Source: Smittia aterrima (lineage: Eukaryota; Arthropoda; Insecta; Diptera; Chironomidae). From it: a stretch of 64,000 nt of DNA. A program made the position numbers and the translations under genes. A model generated the notes under the pieces. That model was not told the DNA's origin, did not search any database, and saw only the letters and a program-made list of their open reading frames with translations. The stretch is taken from the NCBI GenBank assembly GCA_033063855.1, contig CP093831.1, forward strand, positions 24,614,001-24,678,000, written 5' to 3'. Shown piece after piece: positions 50,626 through 62,900 of the stretch (position 1 is the stretch's first letter; each line of letters begins with the position of its first letter).

Positions 50626-52089
50626 ATGGAGAATCATTCACTTGAAACCATTGAAAACATCAAACAAGAACCGGAAACAAACTTTTCGTTGATCTTTTCA
50701 CAACATTTAAAGTCAGAAGCCATTGATTCAATACCTTTTGAACAGTTAACATTGAAACAAATTGTCGACAGCGTCAGCTCAGAAACAGAAGTGGATTTCA
50801 CGTTAACTTTGCTGCAATATTTAAAGTCAGATGGCGACGATTCAATATCACTTGATCAGTTCACACCGAATCAAATAATCGACAACATCAAGCATGAACC
50901 AGAAGTACATTTCACGTTGACATTACCAGAAGATCGGGAACTTGAGATCGAAGAAGTAAAAGAAGTGAAAATTCTTTTGAGGAAATTTGATAGAAAATGG
51001 AAAACAGAGCCAGAGGTATTCAAAAGTTATTACGTTTGTTTTAAATGTGACTACGTAACTAGTGACTTTAGTCACTTGAACAGACACTTAAAAGTTTGTA
51101 AAAATCTTCAAAAATGCAAAAATTGTTTTTTGATGGCCAAATCAGAAAACTTTGAAGAATGTGGTTTATGTGATATCAAATTTGACTGCACCATCTGCAA
51201 GACAAGTCACCAAACTCAAGATCATCTCAAGGGGTCAAATTGGCATTGCATCAAATGTGATTTCAAAACTTCGTACAGATATAAATATGATCTAATAAGA
51301 CATTATGCGACTCACTTGAAGAAGTTTTTATGCGAAACTTGCAAGAAAGGCTTTTCAGAAAAACGTCAATTAAAAGGTCATCAACAGCAACATCGCCACG
51401 GAGTCTTCGCATCTAAATCACAAATAAAGTTTGAATGCGAACAGTGCGTTCATTCGTTTGCAACAAAAGATGGATTAAGAAAACATAAAAACGCGGTTCA
51501 TTGCAAAAACAATTTTCAATGTGATGTTTGTGGAAAAACATCAAAAACTAAAAGCGTTATAAATCTGCACTTGCAAACTCATCAAAAAGTGTTTTGCCCG
51601 ATTTGTCAGTACATGATTGCAGAATATCGTCTTAAAGAACACGTTGAACAACATTCGTCCACTGAAAAGTTTAAATGTGAAGAATGTAAGAAAGTTTACT
51701 TAAACAAAAAGGCTCTTAAAGATCATAAGCGAATGAATCATGAGATTGATGAAGTTCAATGCGATTTGTGTTCCAAAATGTTCAAGAACAAATTTTTACT
51801 TAGAGGACACATGAATAATCATTTGAAGGTTCAATGTCAATTTTGTACAAAGTTGATTTCTAAATCTAGTATTACCGATCACATAAAAGTGGTACATCCA
51901 TTAGGACAAAGGTTTGTCCGTTGTGACATTGCGAGATGTAAACAAAAATTTAAAAATGTCAAAGAACTGAAAGTGCACAAGAAAATCCACATCGGAGAAC
52001 TGCTTTACAAATGTCCGAAGTGCGATTATCACTCAAATGCATTTTTCCGTATGAAGAAACACATCAAGAGATTTGAACATGAAATTTGA
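50626..52089 (+). CDS. C2H2 zinc-finger protein, array copy 4 (long form)
   Basis: 487 residues, the longest and most complete member. The N terminus carries the three acidic blocks of the 20247/29695 type (IKQEPETNFSLIF, DFTLTLLQYLKSDGDD, IKHEPEVHFTLTL), while the finger region and C terminus match the 48211/52624 type, including the last two fingers (CDIARCKQKFKNVKELKVH and CPKCDYHSNAFFRMKKH). It either represents the ancestral form from which the 20247/29695 copies were shortened, or a recombinant. Likely nuclear regulator. No lesion. Confidence 0.88.
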   Translation: MENHSLETIENIKQEPETNFSLIFSQHLKSEAIDSIPFEQLTLKQIVDSVSSETEVDFTLTLLQYLKSDGDDSISLDQFTPNQIIDNIKHEPEVHFTLTLPEDRELEIEEVKEVKILLRKFDRKWKTEPEVFKSYYVCFKCDYVTSDFSHLNRHLKVCKNLQKCKNCFLMAKSENFEECGLCDIKFDCTICKTSHQTQDHLKGSNWHCIKCDFKTSYRYKYDLIRHYATHLKKFLCETCKKGFSEKRQLKGHQQQHRHGVFASKSQIKFECEQCVHSFATKDGLRKHKNAVHCKNNFQCDVCGKTSKTKSVINLHLQTHQKVFCPICQYMIAEYRLKEHVEQHSSTEKFKCEECKKVYLNKKALKDHKRMNHEIDEVQCDLCSKMFKNKFLLRGHMNNHLKVQCQFCTKLISKSSITDHIKVVHPLGQRFVRCDIARCKQKFKNVKELKVHKKIHIGELLYKCPKCDYHSNAFFRMKKHIKRFEHEI

Positions 52090-52623
52090 AAATCAACAAA
52101 ATAAATAATTGAAATCTTAAAATATTTCGTCTCATTTCTTAACCTTTTCAGCTTCAAAAAATCGCTTCAGCATCAAAGCCTTTCCTATCAAGTCAAAAGA
52201 AAAACTTGAAAATTTTTGTTTCGCATTTTAATATCTTGACAGGAGGAAACTCTTGAATTCAGTGGGACGAAGATTTGAAACGAATAAATATTGTAAGTGA
52301 AACATGATTCTTGAAATTATTTTTAAAAGTCTGGCTGTGTAGCAAGTATGCAAAAGGAAGCAAAAAAGGTTCCAGGGAAACCACACGAAGAGTTAAATTA
52401 GAAAAATTTGAATGCTCATGTTCCAGAAGAAACTCACTAAAATATTTTGTTTTGGTTTACCTGACGGTTCGGAGACGAATTTTCACCAGGTAATAAAAAG
52501 ATAACCGAAGCAGCTGTTCGAAAATAATTTATTTTACCTACGCCAGGTAAAAAATTGATTTGAGACTTCATTTTCAGTTGAGCCATCGATCAGTTAACAT
52601 CTAAAGTGAAATTTTCAGTCAAT
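52090..52623 (+). promoter_or_regulatory. spacer and leader of C2H2 array copy 5
   Basis: Includes a relic (52315-52480) shared with 50030-50160 and an inferred UTR intron 52490-52546 (CCAG/GTAATA to GCCAG/GTAAAA). The usual ATCGATCAGTTAACATC tract precedes the ATG. Confidence 0.5.
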
Positions 52624-53922
52624 ATGGAGAATTATTTGCATTCTATTGTCGGCGACATCAAACAAGAAGAAGAAACCGAAGTTCTCGATCAGTTCACAGT
52701 GGAAGAATTTGTCGGCGATGTCAAACATGAGCCAGAAAGACATTTCGTGTTTATAATGCCGGAAGATCCTGAACCAGAGATCGAAAAAGTGAAAGAACTG
52801 AAAATTGTTTTGTGGAAATTTGATAGAGCGTGGAAAACAGAGCCAAAGATATTTGAAACTTACTTCGTTTGTGGCAGATGTGATTATGCAGCTAAAAGAC
52901 TCAAAGACTTGTATCGACATTTAAAAACTTGTAAAGATTTTCAAAAATGTGAAAAATGTTTTTTGATGGGCAAATCAGAAAACTTTGAAGAATGTGGTTT
53001 GTGCGATCTCAAATTTGATTGCAATAACTGCAAGACAAGTCACCAAACTCAAGATCATCTCAAGGGATTATATTGGCATTGCATCAAATGTGATTTCAAA
53101 ACTTCATACAAATATAAATATGATCTAAGAAAACATTTCCAGATTCACGTGAAGAAGCTGTCATGCGAAACTTGCAAGAAAAGCTTTTCAAACAAACGTT
53201 ATTTAAAAGCTCATCAACAGCAACATTACCATGGAGTTTTCGCATCGCAACCAGAAATAAAATTTGAATGCGAAAAGTGCGTTCGTTCGTATCCAACAAA
53301 AGAAGGATTAAGGAAACATAAAAGAAATGTTCATAGCACTGTCAAGTTTCAATGCGATATTTGTGGAAAAATATCAAAAATTAAGAGGAATCTACGAAGA
53401 CACATGCAATATCATGTCAAAGTTCCCTGCCCAATTTGTCAGTACATGATAGCAGAATACCGACTTGAGGAACACATTGAGCAGCATTCGTCCACTGAAA
53501 AGTTTAAATGTGATAAATGTAAGAAAGTTTATCTAAACAAGAAGGCTCTACAGGATCATAAGCGAATGAATCATGAGATTGAAAGAGTTGAATGCGATTT
53601 GTGTAGTAAGAAATTCAAGAATAAATTTTTACTGAGAGGACACATGACGAATCATTTCAAGGAACAATGTCAATTTTGTAAAAAGTGGATTTGTAAATCT
53701 AATTTTAGCGTTCACATAAAAGTGGTACATCCATTAGGACAAAGGTTTGTCTGTTGTGACATCGCGAGATGTAAACAAAAGTTTAAAGATATCAAAGAAC
53801 TGAAGAAGCATAAGAAAATCCACATCGGAGAACTTCTCTATAAATGTCCGAAGTGCGATTATCACTCAAAATCATTTAGCCGTATCAAGAAACACATGAA
53901 AAGTTTGTCACATGAAATTTAA
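52624..53922 (+). CDS. C2H2 zinc-finger protein, array copy 5
   Basis: 432 residues from the ATG at 52624, which aligns with the MEN starts of paralogs; no ATG lies further upstream in this frame. The N terminus has IKQEEETE and VKHEPERHFVFIMPEDPEPE. Fingers include CGRCDYAAKRLKDLYRHLKTC, CETCKKSFSNKRYLKAHQQQH, CDICGKISKIKRNLRRHMQYH, CPICQYMIAEYRLEEHIEQH and a final CPKCDYHSKSFSRIKKHMKS, ending LSHEI. One conserved His is replaced: HQQQHRH in paralogs reads HQQQHYH here. Likely nuclear regulator. Confidence 0.88.
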   Translation: MENYLHSIVGDIKQEEETEVLDQFTVEEFVGDVKHEPERHFVFIMPEDPEPEIEKVKELKIVLWKFDRAWKTEPKIFETYFVCGRCDYAAKRLKDLYRHLKTCKDFQKCEKCFLMGKSENFEECGLCDLKFDCNNCKTSHQTQDHLKGLYWHCIKCDFKTSYKYKYDLRKHFQIHVKKLSCETCKKSFSNKRYLKAHQQQHYHGVFASQPEIKFECEKCVRSYPTKEGLRKHKRNVHSTVKFQCDICGKISKIKRNLRRHMQYHVKVPCPICQYMIAEYRLEEHIEQHSSTEKFKCDKCKKVYLNKKALQDHKRMNHEIERVECDLCSKKFKNKFLLRGHMTNHFKEQCQFCKKWICKSNFSVHIKVVHPLGQRFVCCDIARCKQKFKDIKELKKHKKIHIGELLYKCPKCDYHSKSFSRIKKHMKSLSHEI

Positions 53923-56900
53923 AAGCTAAAACAAATTAATAAATACCTTCAAAATGTTCTTTAGAACTTTAAGAATGAAAATAAATAAAATTTTAAATTA
54001 ATAAACAAAAAGATTTTTCATTTTCACTCAAATAAAAAGCTGATGCGAATATTTCCCCTTTGGAAGCTTTGGATCTTTCAAAGCGTAACCAGAGCTTTAA
54101 AATAAATTCCAACAAACTCCAGATAAATTTAAAGTAAGCGACTTTAAAAGAATTGCAATCCTCAGCATTTGCTCGAAAGTTCTTCTTCAGCACTTTCCTT
54201 CAGACTTTCAAAAAATATTGTTCTAGCTTTCGACGAAGCTACTTTATCTCATTATAATTCATAGTAATGAACAGGTTACGAGCGTTGATAAGGAATGAAT
54301 GTTGTATGAAGAACGTCGTAATAGTTGATTTAATTCAGTTTTAATTACGCTGTGTTATAGAAGCCACCACAGCGTGGAAAAACATAAAAGTTAGCTGATG
54401 TTGCCTCTGTTGCTCTGCTCCGCATATTGCTTTCAATCCTTTCGCTTTGACATAGCTTCAATAAAGCTTTCTTTCCGCTCCTACCCACGGGTAGGTAGTA
54501 AAATTTATTCAACACAATTGAGACGTTGTGGAAGGAAAAGCTGCCATTGTGCGACACAGGCGAAATTGAATTTTCCTTTCACACAAGCATTTGTGAAAAT
54601 CACGACAAAAAAGACTCAAGAGTTAGAGCGAAATGGGTTCGGTTGAGAAAACAATGTGATCGTGTTGAAATTAGTTTGTTTTTCAACTACACGTTGTTTA
54701 AGAACTTTGAAACTTTACAACTTTATTAGTTTCCCGTTTGTTTAAGTCGTCGTCGTTCCAACGCGTTCGCTCGCTTGCTCGCATGCCTGGGTGGGCGAAG
54801 GAAAAAGGTTTCAATCCCGCTTTCTTGTCTTGGGGAAAGAAGGGTTGATTATAGCTCGAAAATTATGTTGATTTATGTTGAGGGGCGCTCTTGAGAATGA
54901 CGCTGTTGAGCATGTGATAATCAGAACAATTCATGAGATATCTCGAAAGCTGCTGGGCCGAATAAAAAAAGTCGTGTTTCATTTTAAATTTCCTACTTTT
55001 GCATAATCTTCCATCATTTGCGAAGAGCAACAGCCTAGATGTGCCATCGGAATATCTCGTTACATCCCATGAATAATTTAATTCTGTGAAGTTTTTGTTT
55101 TATTATGGCAGAGCGATAACGCGCGATGAGGAACAATGCTCTAAGCCTTTAAACGACACGACGACAACGACAAGAGGAGGGGGATGAGTAAATCTTTGTA
55201 CTATTTGACATCATATAAAGTAGTTTATTTACGTCGTGAAAGTAGTTGAATGAACCGTAATCCTTTTCGTCATTAGAGCCACAATTTGCTTCATTTACCC
55301 TTCAGTCGTTGAATCAGAGTGAGTCACATTAAGTGCACAATGGAAACCGAGAAGAATGAAGCGGATGTTTAAATTTATATTAATCGGTATAAGCAATATC
55401 GTTCGTCGTTCTCCATCCAACTCTTCTGTGTCTGCCATTTCCTCTCTATTGAGCCATTGTGTCGTGGAAGGAAAAGTCGTCATTCTGCCAAACGAATAAA
55501 TAAAGTCGTTCACTGCGAAGTGAATTTTTGCTCCATAAATTTTAAATTAAAAAAGATTTTGCAGCCTCAAAGAATATTTCATCTTCAGATTTTTTTTGGA
55601 AAGAGAAAGTTTTGAAAATAGTGAGAAGACTTCTCGAACTTGCGTTATCAAGACATTTCTTATTTTCGGTTCTTGATATTTGATTCGTCTTGGAAATGTA
55701 AATTTCAGCACTTTCTTGCTTCGAAGGGCGGCATTCGTTCAACAAGAATTTCAACATCCTAGGCACGAGAGAAAGGAACAGTCAACTCAAAAATTTCTCT
55801 CCTCTCCTGTCACCCGCCATCCCATCACAACATTGAATCACTTCTGTGTTATTACATTGTTTCCTTTCTCTTCCAAGTCATTCGCCTGTCTTCGTTCGTC
55901 CGTGTTCTTCCGATATTAATGAAGATTTGAAGATTACAATTTTTTTTGTTCGCTTCCTTCATCCTTCCGTTGAAATACTTTGCCAGCATGAAGGCGGAAG
56001 GAGAGAAAACAAATCATAATCAGAAGGAATTATCTTGTTCGACTGTAATTATCGTTCAAGTTTCATCCCTTTACATGCAAACAGCATTTCTCGTTATTGA
56101 TTTTGGCTTTGAAAGCGGAGTCGATGTGAGATGTTTGCTCATTCACAAGGCGGGGAGGTTATTTATATTTAATATCCACTAATTACGAGTATCAATAATT
56201 ATTTATTGATCTAATAATTGATAATTATCAGCCTTAGTGAGAACGTGAGTTTCATAATTACTCGGACAATCCCCCAATTGGCAATTGCTCCACCTCAATT
56301 AATTATGTCCTTCAAGTCAACGATTTAATCAAAGAACTTTCTTTTTACGTTTTTTTTCATCAGAAAAAGATTTTCTTTTTTGTTGCTTCAAACACGAAAA
56401 GGAAGGAAACTCCGACCAGCAGCAAAAGCAATGCTCACTTTCACATGGGACAAGCTTCATTTATTTTTCTTCACCACTTTTCTTACCTTTACTGCTGATA
56501 AAGGCGACGGGAAGAGAGAAAGTCGAAAAGTTGTTTTGTACACACAAATCCCAGCCAAACGGAAGCCACCGAGTTTCAAGCGACAATCAGTTTGTCGCAA
56601 TCATCTCATTTACAGATTTTGTCACATCCCCATCTCGACCTCTGGGAGAAGGAAAGAAATCGAATCAAAACCATTGAAAGGAAATAAAAGTTTTCGCTCG
56701 CAACTTGCTCCCCTCACTTTAATTATCGACAAAGCTTGTTGGCAATTTAGAACTTTTAGGTTCGCTACGACTCGTTTCTCCCGTCCGCCCTTTCACGAAA
56801 GAGTAAACGAACGAACTAAAAGTTTTGCCCCCAACAAATAAGCACAATAATTACAAGATAAATCGACGGAGTTAAGTAAACGGAAAAGTTTCAGACTCCC

Positions 56901-59900
56901 AAAGACAAGAAGAGGAGACGACGATAGAATCTCAGCAAACGTTGAAAATCACTTCGTCTAAGTGATTCACTGATTAAATTTTTGATGAGATGAAATCTGA
57001 TTCAGGTTGATTTATCTTTGTTTGAAGAAGAAGTTCACCCTGCACACTCGTAGTTGACAATTATTCATTCGTTAATTACCACACGAGAGCAGAGGCTTTG
57101 GAAAAATATTTGAACTCATTCGGTGATTAATTAGTGTTGAGCCAAACATGAAAATAATGTTTGAGTTTCCCTCTGCTGTTTGCCAACGCAAACACAAAAA
57201 AAAGGAATGAAATAACTTTGCGGAATTTTCCGCTGATAATTATGTTTTCATTAAACATCGAACCGATAATGGCAAAAATAATCTCGCGGCTCAACAAACA
57301 AACAAGAATCGCAAGCTCATTCATGTCCCTCTTGTTTTACATTGTTGATGTTTTCGTTCGTACATTGTTATCAACAGGTGAATGAGCCTTGCTGCTGTCA
57401 TAATAAATTTCGCATTCAGTTTGTTGGAAATATTTTCCCCATGAAAATATGTTGCCACACAACAAAGCCCTTGTTTCCCATCTCTCGCTTTGCTCTCTCT
57501 GCATTCCGTGTTGTGCTCTGCGTATTGCTTAATCATTTGTTTTAAAAGCTTGTGGGGAGAGAGAGAAAAAATTTTAACTGCAATGTGCATTTTATTTATA
57601 ATTCCTGAACCTGCTGATTATTGTTTTTCAACAGAGACATGCGGTGGCGGAAGGAGGAGCATTGTGTGTGCTTTACAGTAGATGCGGTTAAATTGCAGTT
57701 GACAGATGGAATGTTCAAATACAAATGATAATTTCTCCATTCTCTATTTGCCTACATCCCCTGTGACATTTCTTGCTGTGTCGTCTCTGCTGAAATTCTT
57801 AGTAAGAGACGTCTCGCTCTTGGGAACTCTTTCAAGATAATCAAGCGCTCCTTTCAAAAGCATTCCTTCGGTTTACAGTTTCTGAAACAGATGGAGAAGA
57901 TACTGAAGAAATAAAAGCGAATTTTCCTGTGTAAAGTGATTTGAGAGAAGAACCGGGAAGAAAACCTGAATTAATCGTAATAAAAGAAAATTCTTTCTTA
58001 AATCATTCGCTTTGAACATTTCGCCTGTCGTTATGAAATTAAATTTGTCATCATCGTTTATTCTCTCTCGTGGTGTGCTGCCTCAAGACGATGAATTGGG
58101 TCAAAGGGAAATAGAAATTTGGGTTTAACTTTATTTGACAGGAGAGCGACGTTGAAAAATCTTCCTTTTGCCATCAAACAGTTTCGTTAACAATCAAGCG
58201 AAATAATTTTTGAATTCAAAATGATTAACGAAATTGGATGAACAACATTAAAAAAAATTTAATGGTTGGCCTCTCCCTCGTTTTGTTCTTTGATGCCAAT
58301 TATGGCAATTTTATTAATTTTTGGCAAAGCTACAAGGTTTTCATATAATTAGCTGAATTAAGCTTTCTCTCCCTCACTCTGATTACGAAGGCATATAATT
58401 CATCTCTGATCCATCAAATGTTTAAGCTTCACTTTAAATTTCGAATTAAAATGGAAATGAATATTTAAAGGTTTAATTTTGATTCTCGAAGTTAAATGAG
58501 ATTATCAAGGCGTTCCAGTAGAAACTTTTCGTTCGGCATAAATTTGTTTTAATATTCATTTTATCTCTCTCACTTTATCCTTGTGATGACACAAGTAATT
58601 TATGCTTACGACGTCCATGAAAGACTCTTAGTGACAGACGATGCAGTGGAGTTCGTTCCCTATCTTTTGTTTTATGATGTCGTCGTCAGCCGCAAAAGCT
58701 TTAATTGAAAAAAAAGTTTCTACTGACAGACGCGGATCAATGAAGTGTTCTCCTCATTCCTCCTCATCGTTTGAATTGCTTCAGCAATTTATCATGTTCC
58801 ACTTGAGAGGCCTCCCGATTCTTGTAAGTTTTGTCAGACATTATTCAAGTTAATAAATTAATATAATCTCGTTTTTGTCTTCCCCCTTTTCCCGCTCGAT
58901 ATCTCATAAAAATGTCCTTGGATAGACATTTGAATTTCGTTTCGCCTCAAAAACATCAGAAGCCAAGATTGCAAATAGAAAAACAAAATAAATTTGCGAC
59001 TCCAACTCATAAATCACTTTTTCCAGCTTCAATATCTTCTTTTATAATGTTGAACTATCAATAATGATGTTTGTCTGAGTTGAGCAAGGATTTTCTGTGT
59101 TCTCTGCAAAAAAAATTTATTCGTCGAAGCAGTAAAATCTTTCGCTGAATCTTTGAAAAGCTCGGGGGTCGTTGCGAAAGAAAAAAAAAAGTTTAAAGCC
59201 TCGAGGATAGAAATTATGAGGAGATCGTTGATATACGTTTATCCTTTGGGAGTTTCGACTGTTTACTGAAAGCTAAAGAGATTCCCTTCAAGCTAGAACT
59301 GTTATAACGACGTTCTCTGTTATGATAAGAGCTCTCGAGTTTGCGCTGCTCTCTCGTGAGAGTGAGAAAAGTTCTTTTCTGAATTAATGTATACGAATCT
59401 TTTCTGTCTGGCTCTGTCAAACAAAATAATGAAACTGATACTCGCTATGAAGCCGAAAGCTCGTATATTTCCCTAAGTGAAGGTACCGAATACACAACTC
59501 GACGTTTTTAGATTTTTTCCCCGTCGTTGCTTTTCAACTTTGCTTGTGCAACATCTCTGACATGTTTTTCATCTCATAAATCCAAGTTTTATTGCTCATT
59601 TTTAGTTTTGCTTTCGCTGCTTCGCCGCCCGATTCTCCTTCCACCTCCGCGAGCTCTCGCTCTGATGTAATGTTTAGCTTTTTTTATATTCAGCTTTGCT
59701 GCCACATAACTTGATTCCTCCCCGAACGGAAATTTATTCAACCCTTGTTCTCTGAAAATTTAAAATATTTTTATGATGTTGAAGACATAAATGGTTATGA
59801 TTATGATGAATTTGTGAATCCACTTGATAGCTTTTGTATCTTTCTCTCCATCTTGCGGCGTATGCTGTTGAGTGATATCATTCGCAATCTTCTAGGAACT

Positions 59901-62900
59901 TTTCTAATAATTAAACTGATGCAATTATCTCCAGGATGAGGATGAGAGGAGATGGTTGCATTCAGGATGTGTTTAGGGTTTTCCCGCTCATGGCAATGAA
60001 AGCGAGCAGTAAAAAGAGAAACTCTGTTTTTGAATGCTGATACATGCATGAAGTAAAATATGCTGAAAGGAATTCGCTTCACATGACAACGCTCCTTCTC
60101 TCTCACTCACTCGCTGTATTGTTTTTATTTCCTCGTTCTTTTTATTTGATTACGTTTCCTGACTCTGAAATTGAATTTCTCAAAGATGATTCTTCAAATT
60201 TTATGTGTTCGCTTGAGGAATAAAACGAAGTGAAAACACTTTGCACAACATCAACTTCTTGACTTTGGCAGAAAAGCTTCTTTCTTCTGAGATGAAGAGA
60301 ATCCTTTATTTAACGGCACTTTTCTCTGTTAATATCTCTCGTGCTCACTGTGCTCGTTGTGTGTGAATGAAGCTTCACTTCCACTCCACGGTTTTCTGCG
60401 TGGGATTAGACTTGAGCATGTCATAACTTTTTTTTTTCATAATTTCCACAAAAGAGATCTACACGAAAGTGACCCGGAAAATATATTTCTCAGATCCACT
60501 CAACCAACTCGATTGCTTAGCTTCTACGAGGAACGCGAAATCTGAGAGTGACATGGCTTTCCATGAGATTTCCTTACATGATACCACGAATCCACAATAA
60601 TGCCACGAAACAAACGAGAAGGAATTGTATTAAAATGCGAAATTAAATTGCTGGATCAGAACGAAGAGGAGAACGAAAAAAAAAATTCAATTTCTCAAGA
60701 CATTAAGGACTGACTTGTATGAAGTTACAAACGAGGGAACATAAACTGTGAAGAGAAAAGCTCGAAGCAGAAGAGAACGAATCAAAATTTCAATTTTTCT
60801 ACAATTTTTCATGCTTCTCGACTCCAAATCCTATATTAACTTGTTCCTCTCTCCTTCATACGAAATGTAAACAAGAAGCAACTCGAGAGTCGACGAGAAT
60901 ACATGAAAAATGATTCAAGCGAGTTGCCGTATCCGCACCACCAAGTACGTCATGTTAAAAAGTGGGGTTTGACGAGGAGAAGGAGAGGAAATGCAAGATG
61001 ACTTCAAAAAGATATTTGTGGTTAAATTGAAAGTAACTCTCTCTCTCTCCTTCTCTCTAAGAAATGTAGCGTGAAATTGAAATTCATCGTATGCTTTTTC
61101 AGCAGAGCTGAAGAGAAAGAATAAAGAAAGAACTTTGTAAAAAGATTTTCATTTCTCAAACTTTTTAACATTTCACATTTAAACATGAAGCAAATCCTTT
61201 TTGCCTTAATGTGAATAAACTTTTTTTTTCCTCCTTTGCCATCGCTCCTCTCCTTGGAAATGTAATAATGACAGCTAATGATTTAGGATCTGTGAATGAT
61301 TCAGTCAGAAAGAAGAGAAATGTGGGTGGGATTCACATGCTCGATGACTTTGGAATTCATCAAGCGAAGCGAACATCAAAGTTTCTTCGTGGAATATATT
61401 TCGCTTTATGAGAGTCGCGTGAAAAGATTTATCATTCGCATTCCCATCGTCGAGCAAACATCCTGAAATTTCTTTTTTTTTCTGCCTGCGAGTGTATTTG
61501 TCGAGCTCTTGTTTATGTTTTTGAGCCATAAATTCAAACAAGTCTAAGGAAATTTCACGCGTGCCTTGATAATAAAACAAACTGCGATGATTTATGGGCA
61601 AGTGAGTGAACGAGCAAGAGCGAAATTTTCATTCTGCTGACGATACTTTACTTTCTCTTGAAATTGACACTGAAAAAATGAGATTAATTCGTTCGTTTGT
61701 TGTGAGAAAGATATTAAAGTCAACAAACACGTTTCCATCGAGTGGATTAAGCTACGACAAGAAGGATCATTGCATTGTTGTTCGGAAGTTTACCGAGAAA
61801 GCTCAAGGGAGCAGGAAGGTTCTTTGAACTTTCGAGCGTGATCGGAACCAATTTCTATTTTCAAATGTATCAACCTCACCTCCCTCTGTCATCCCTTTTC
61901 CTTGAGAAGTTATGAATACACGAGCACTTGTTGTTGATGGTAAAAGGAGAACTCGCGTAAGGAACGATGCAAACAATGAATTGCTTCTGGCAAAGAATTG
62001 TCGGAAAGGTTTGAAGACGATGCGATTTCAAAAATCTGTTGACACATCAACTTGGACACGGAAGACGATTTACTTAGGGTTGTCGATTCAGTGAATTTAA
62101 AACGTAAACAACTTTGAGAAAATTCCTCAAGCTGATTGCAAAATCCTCTCTCACATGGCAACCGTTGTCATGTGAGGAAGGGAAAGAAAAGTTACAGACA
62201 AATTGAGTTCGGAAATTGTGAAACATGCAAATTAATTTGTTCTCGGTCGTTTGCAGTTGGAAATGAAATTATTATTATTTCATAATTCTCCTTAATGAAT
62301 TTAATTAAATGTTTTATGGTTTGCACACTCGCATTGAGAGTAAACTGAAACGATTAAACAAAGCGCAATTATGGAAATAACCTTAATTAAAAGCATCTGG
62401 TTTCGAACGGGTTCTCTCCTTCGAAGTTTAAAATGATATTAGCTTCCGATGAGATGCTGGCTCATCTCATACGACCACCAGCATTTGAAAGTTTCCAGCT
62501 GTCTTTAGGACGACGCTTTCAATCTTTATTGATAGCAAAGCATCATCTGCTTTCGACGTCCGACTTGAAGATACTTTAAAGCTTAGAACATTGAGCATGT
62601 CGGAAGCGAACCATTAATCTTGTTCCTTTCAACCATCCACAAAGTTTATTGTTCGATTAATAACAATTTTTCATAATTTGATTTATTCACTTAGAACATG
62701 ATTCGCTATCCTTGCTCAAGCGAGAGCTTTTCCTTTTCCATTTTTCTTCTCCGCTCACATAGCAAAGTGTCAGAAAACAAAATTTACTATTTTCACTTTT
62801 GACTTTACTTACTTTCCATCCATTCTCCTCTCTCCTACGTTTTCATGATGTGGAGACAATAAGTTAAATAAGAAAATGGAGCAGATGATAAGGGTTGAAA

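Noticed and set aside
45586..53922. CRISPR-like or satellite array
   Set aside because: The repeats are whole gene copies with kilobase spacing and coding content.
56380..56841. 153-codon plus-strand frame
   Set aside because: No domain, odd composition, no splice context; length is compatible with chance.
61041..61058. CT microsatellite as a meaningful repeat element
   Set aside because: Very short simple repeat typical of the region.
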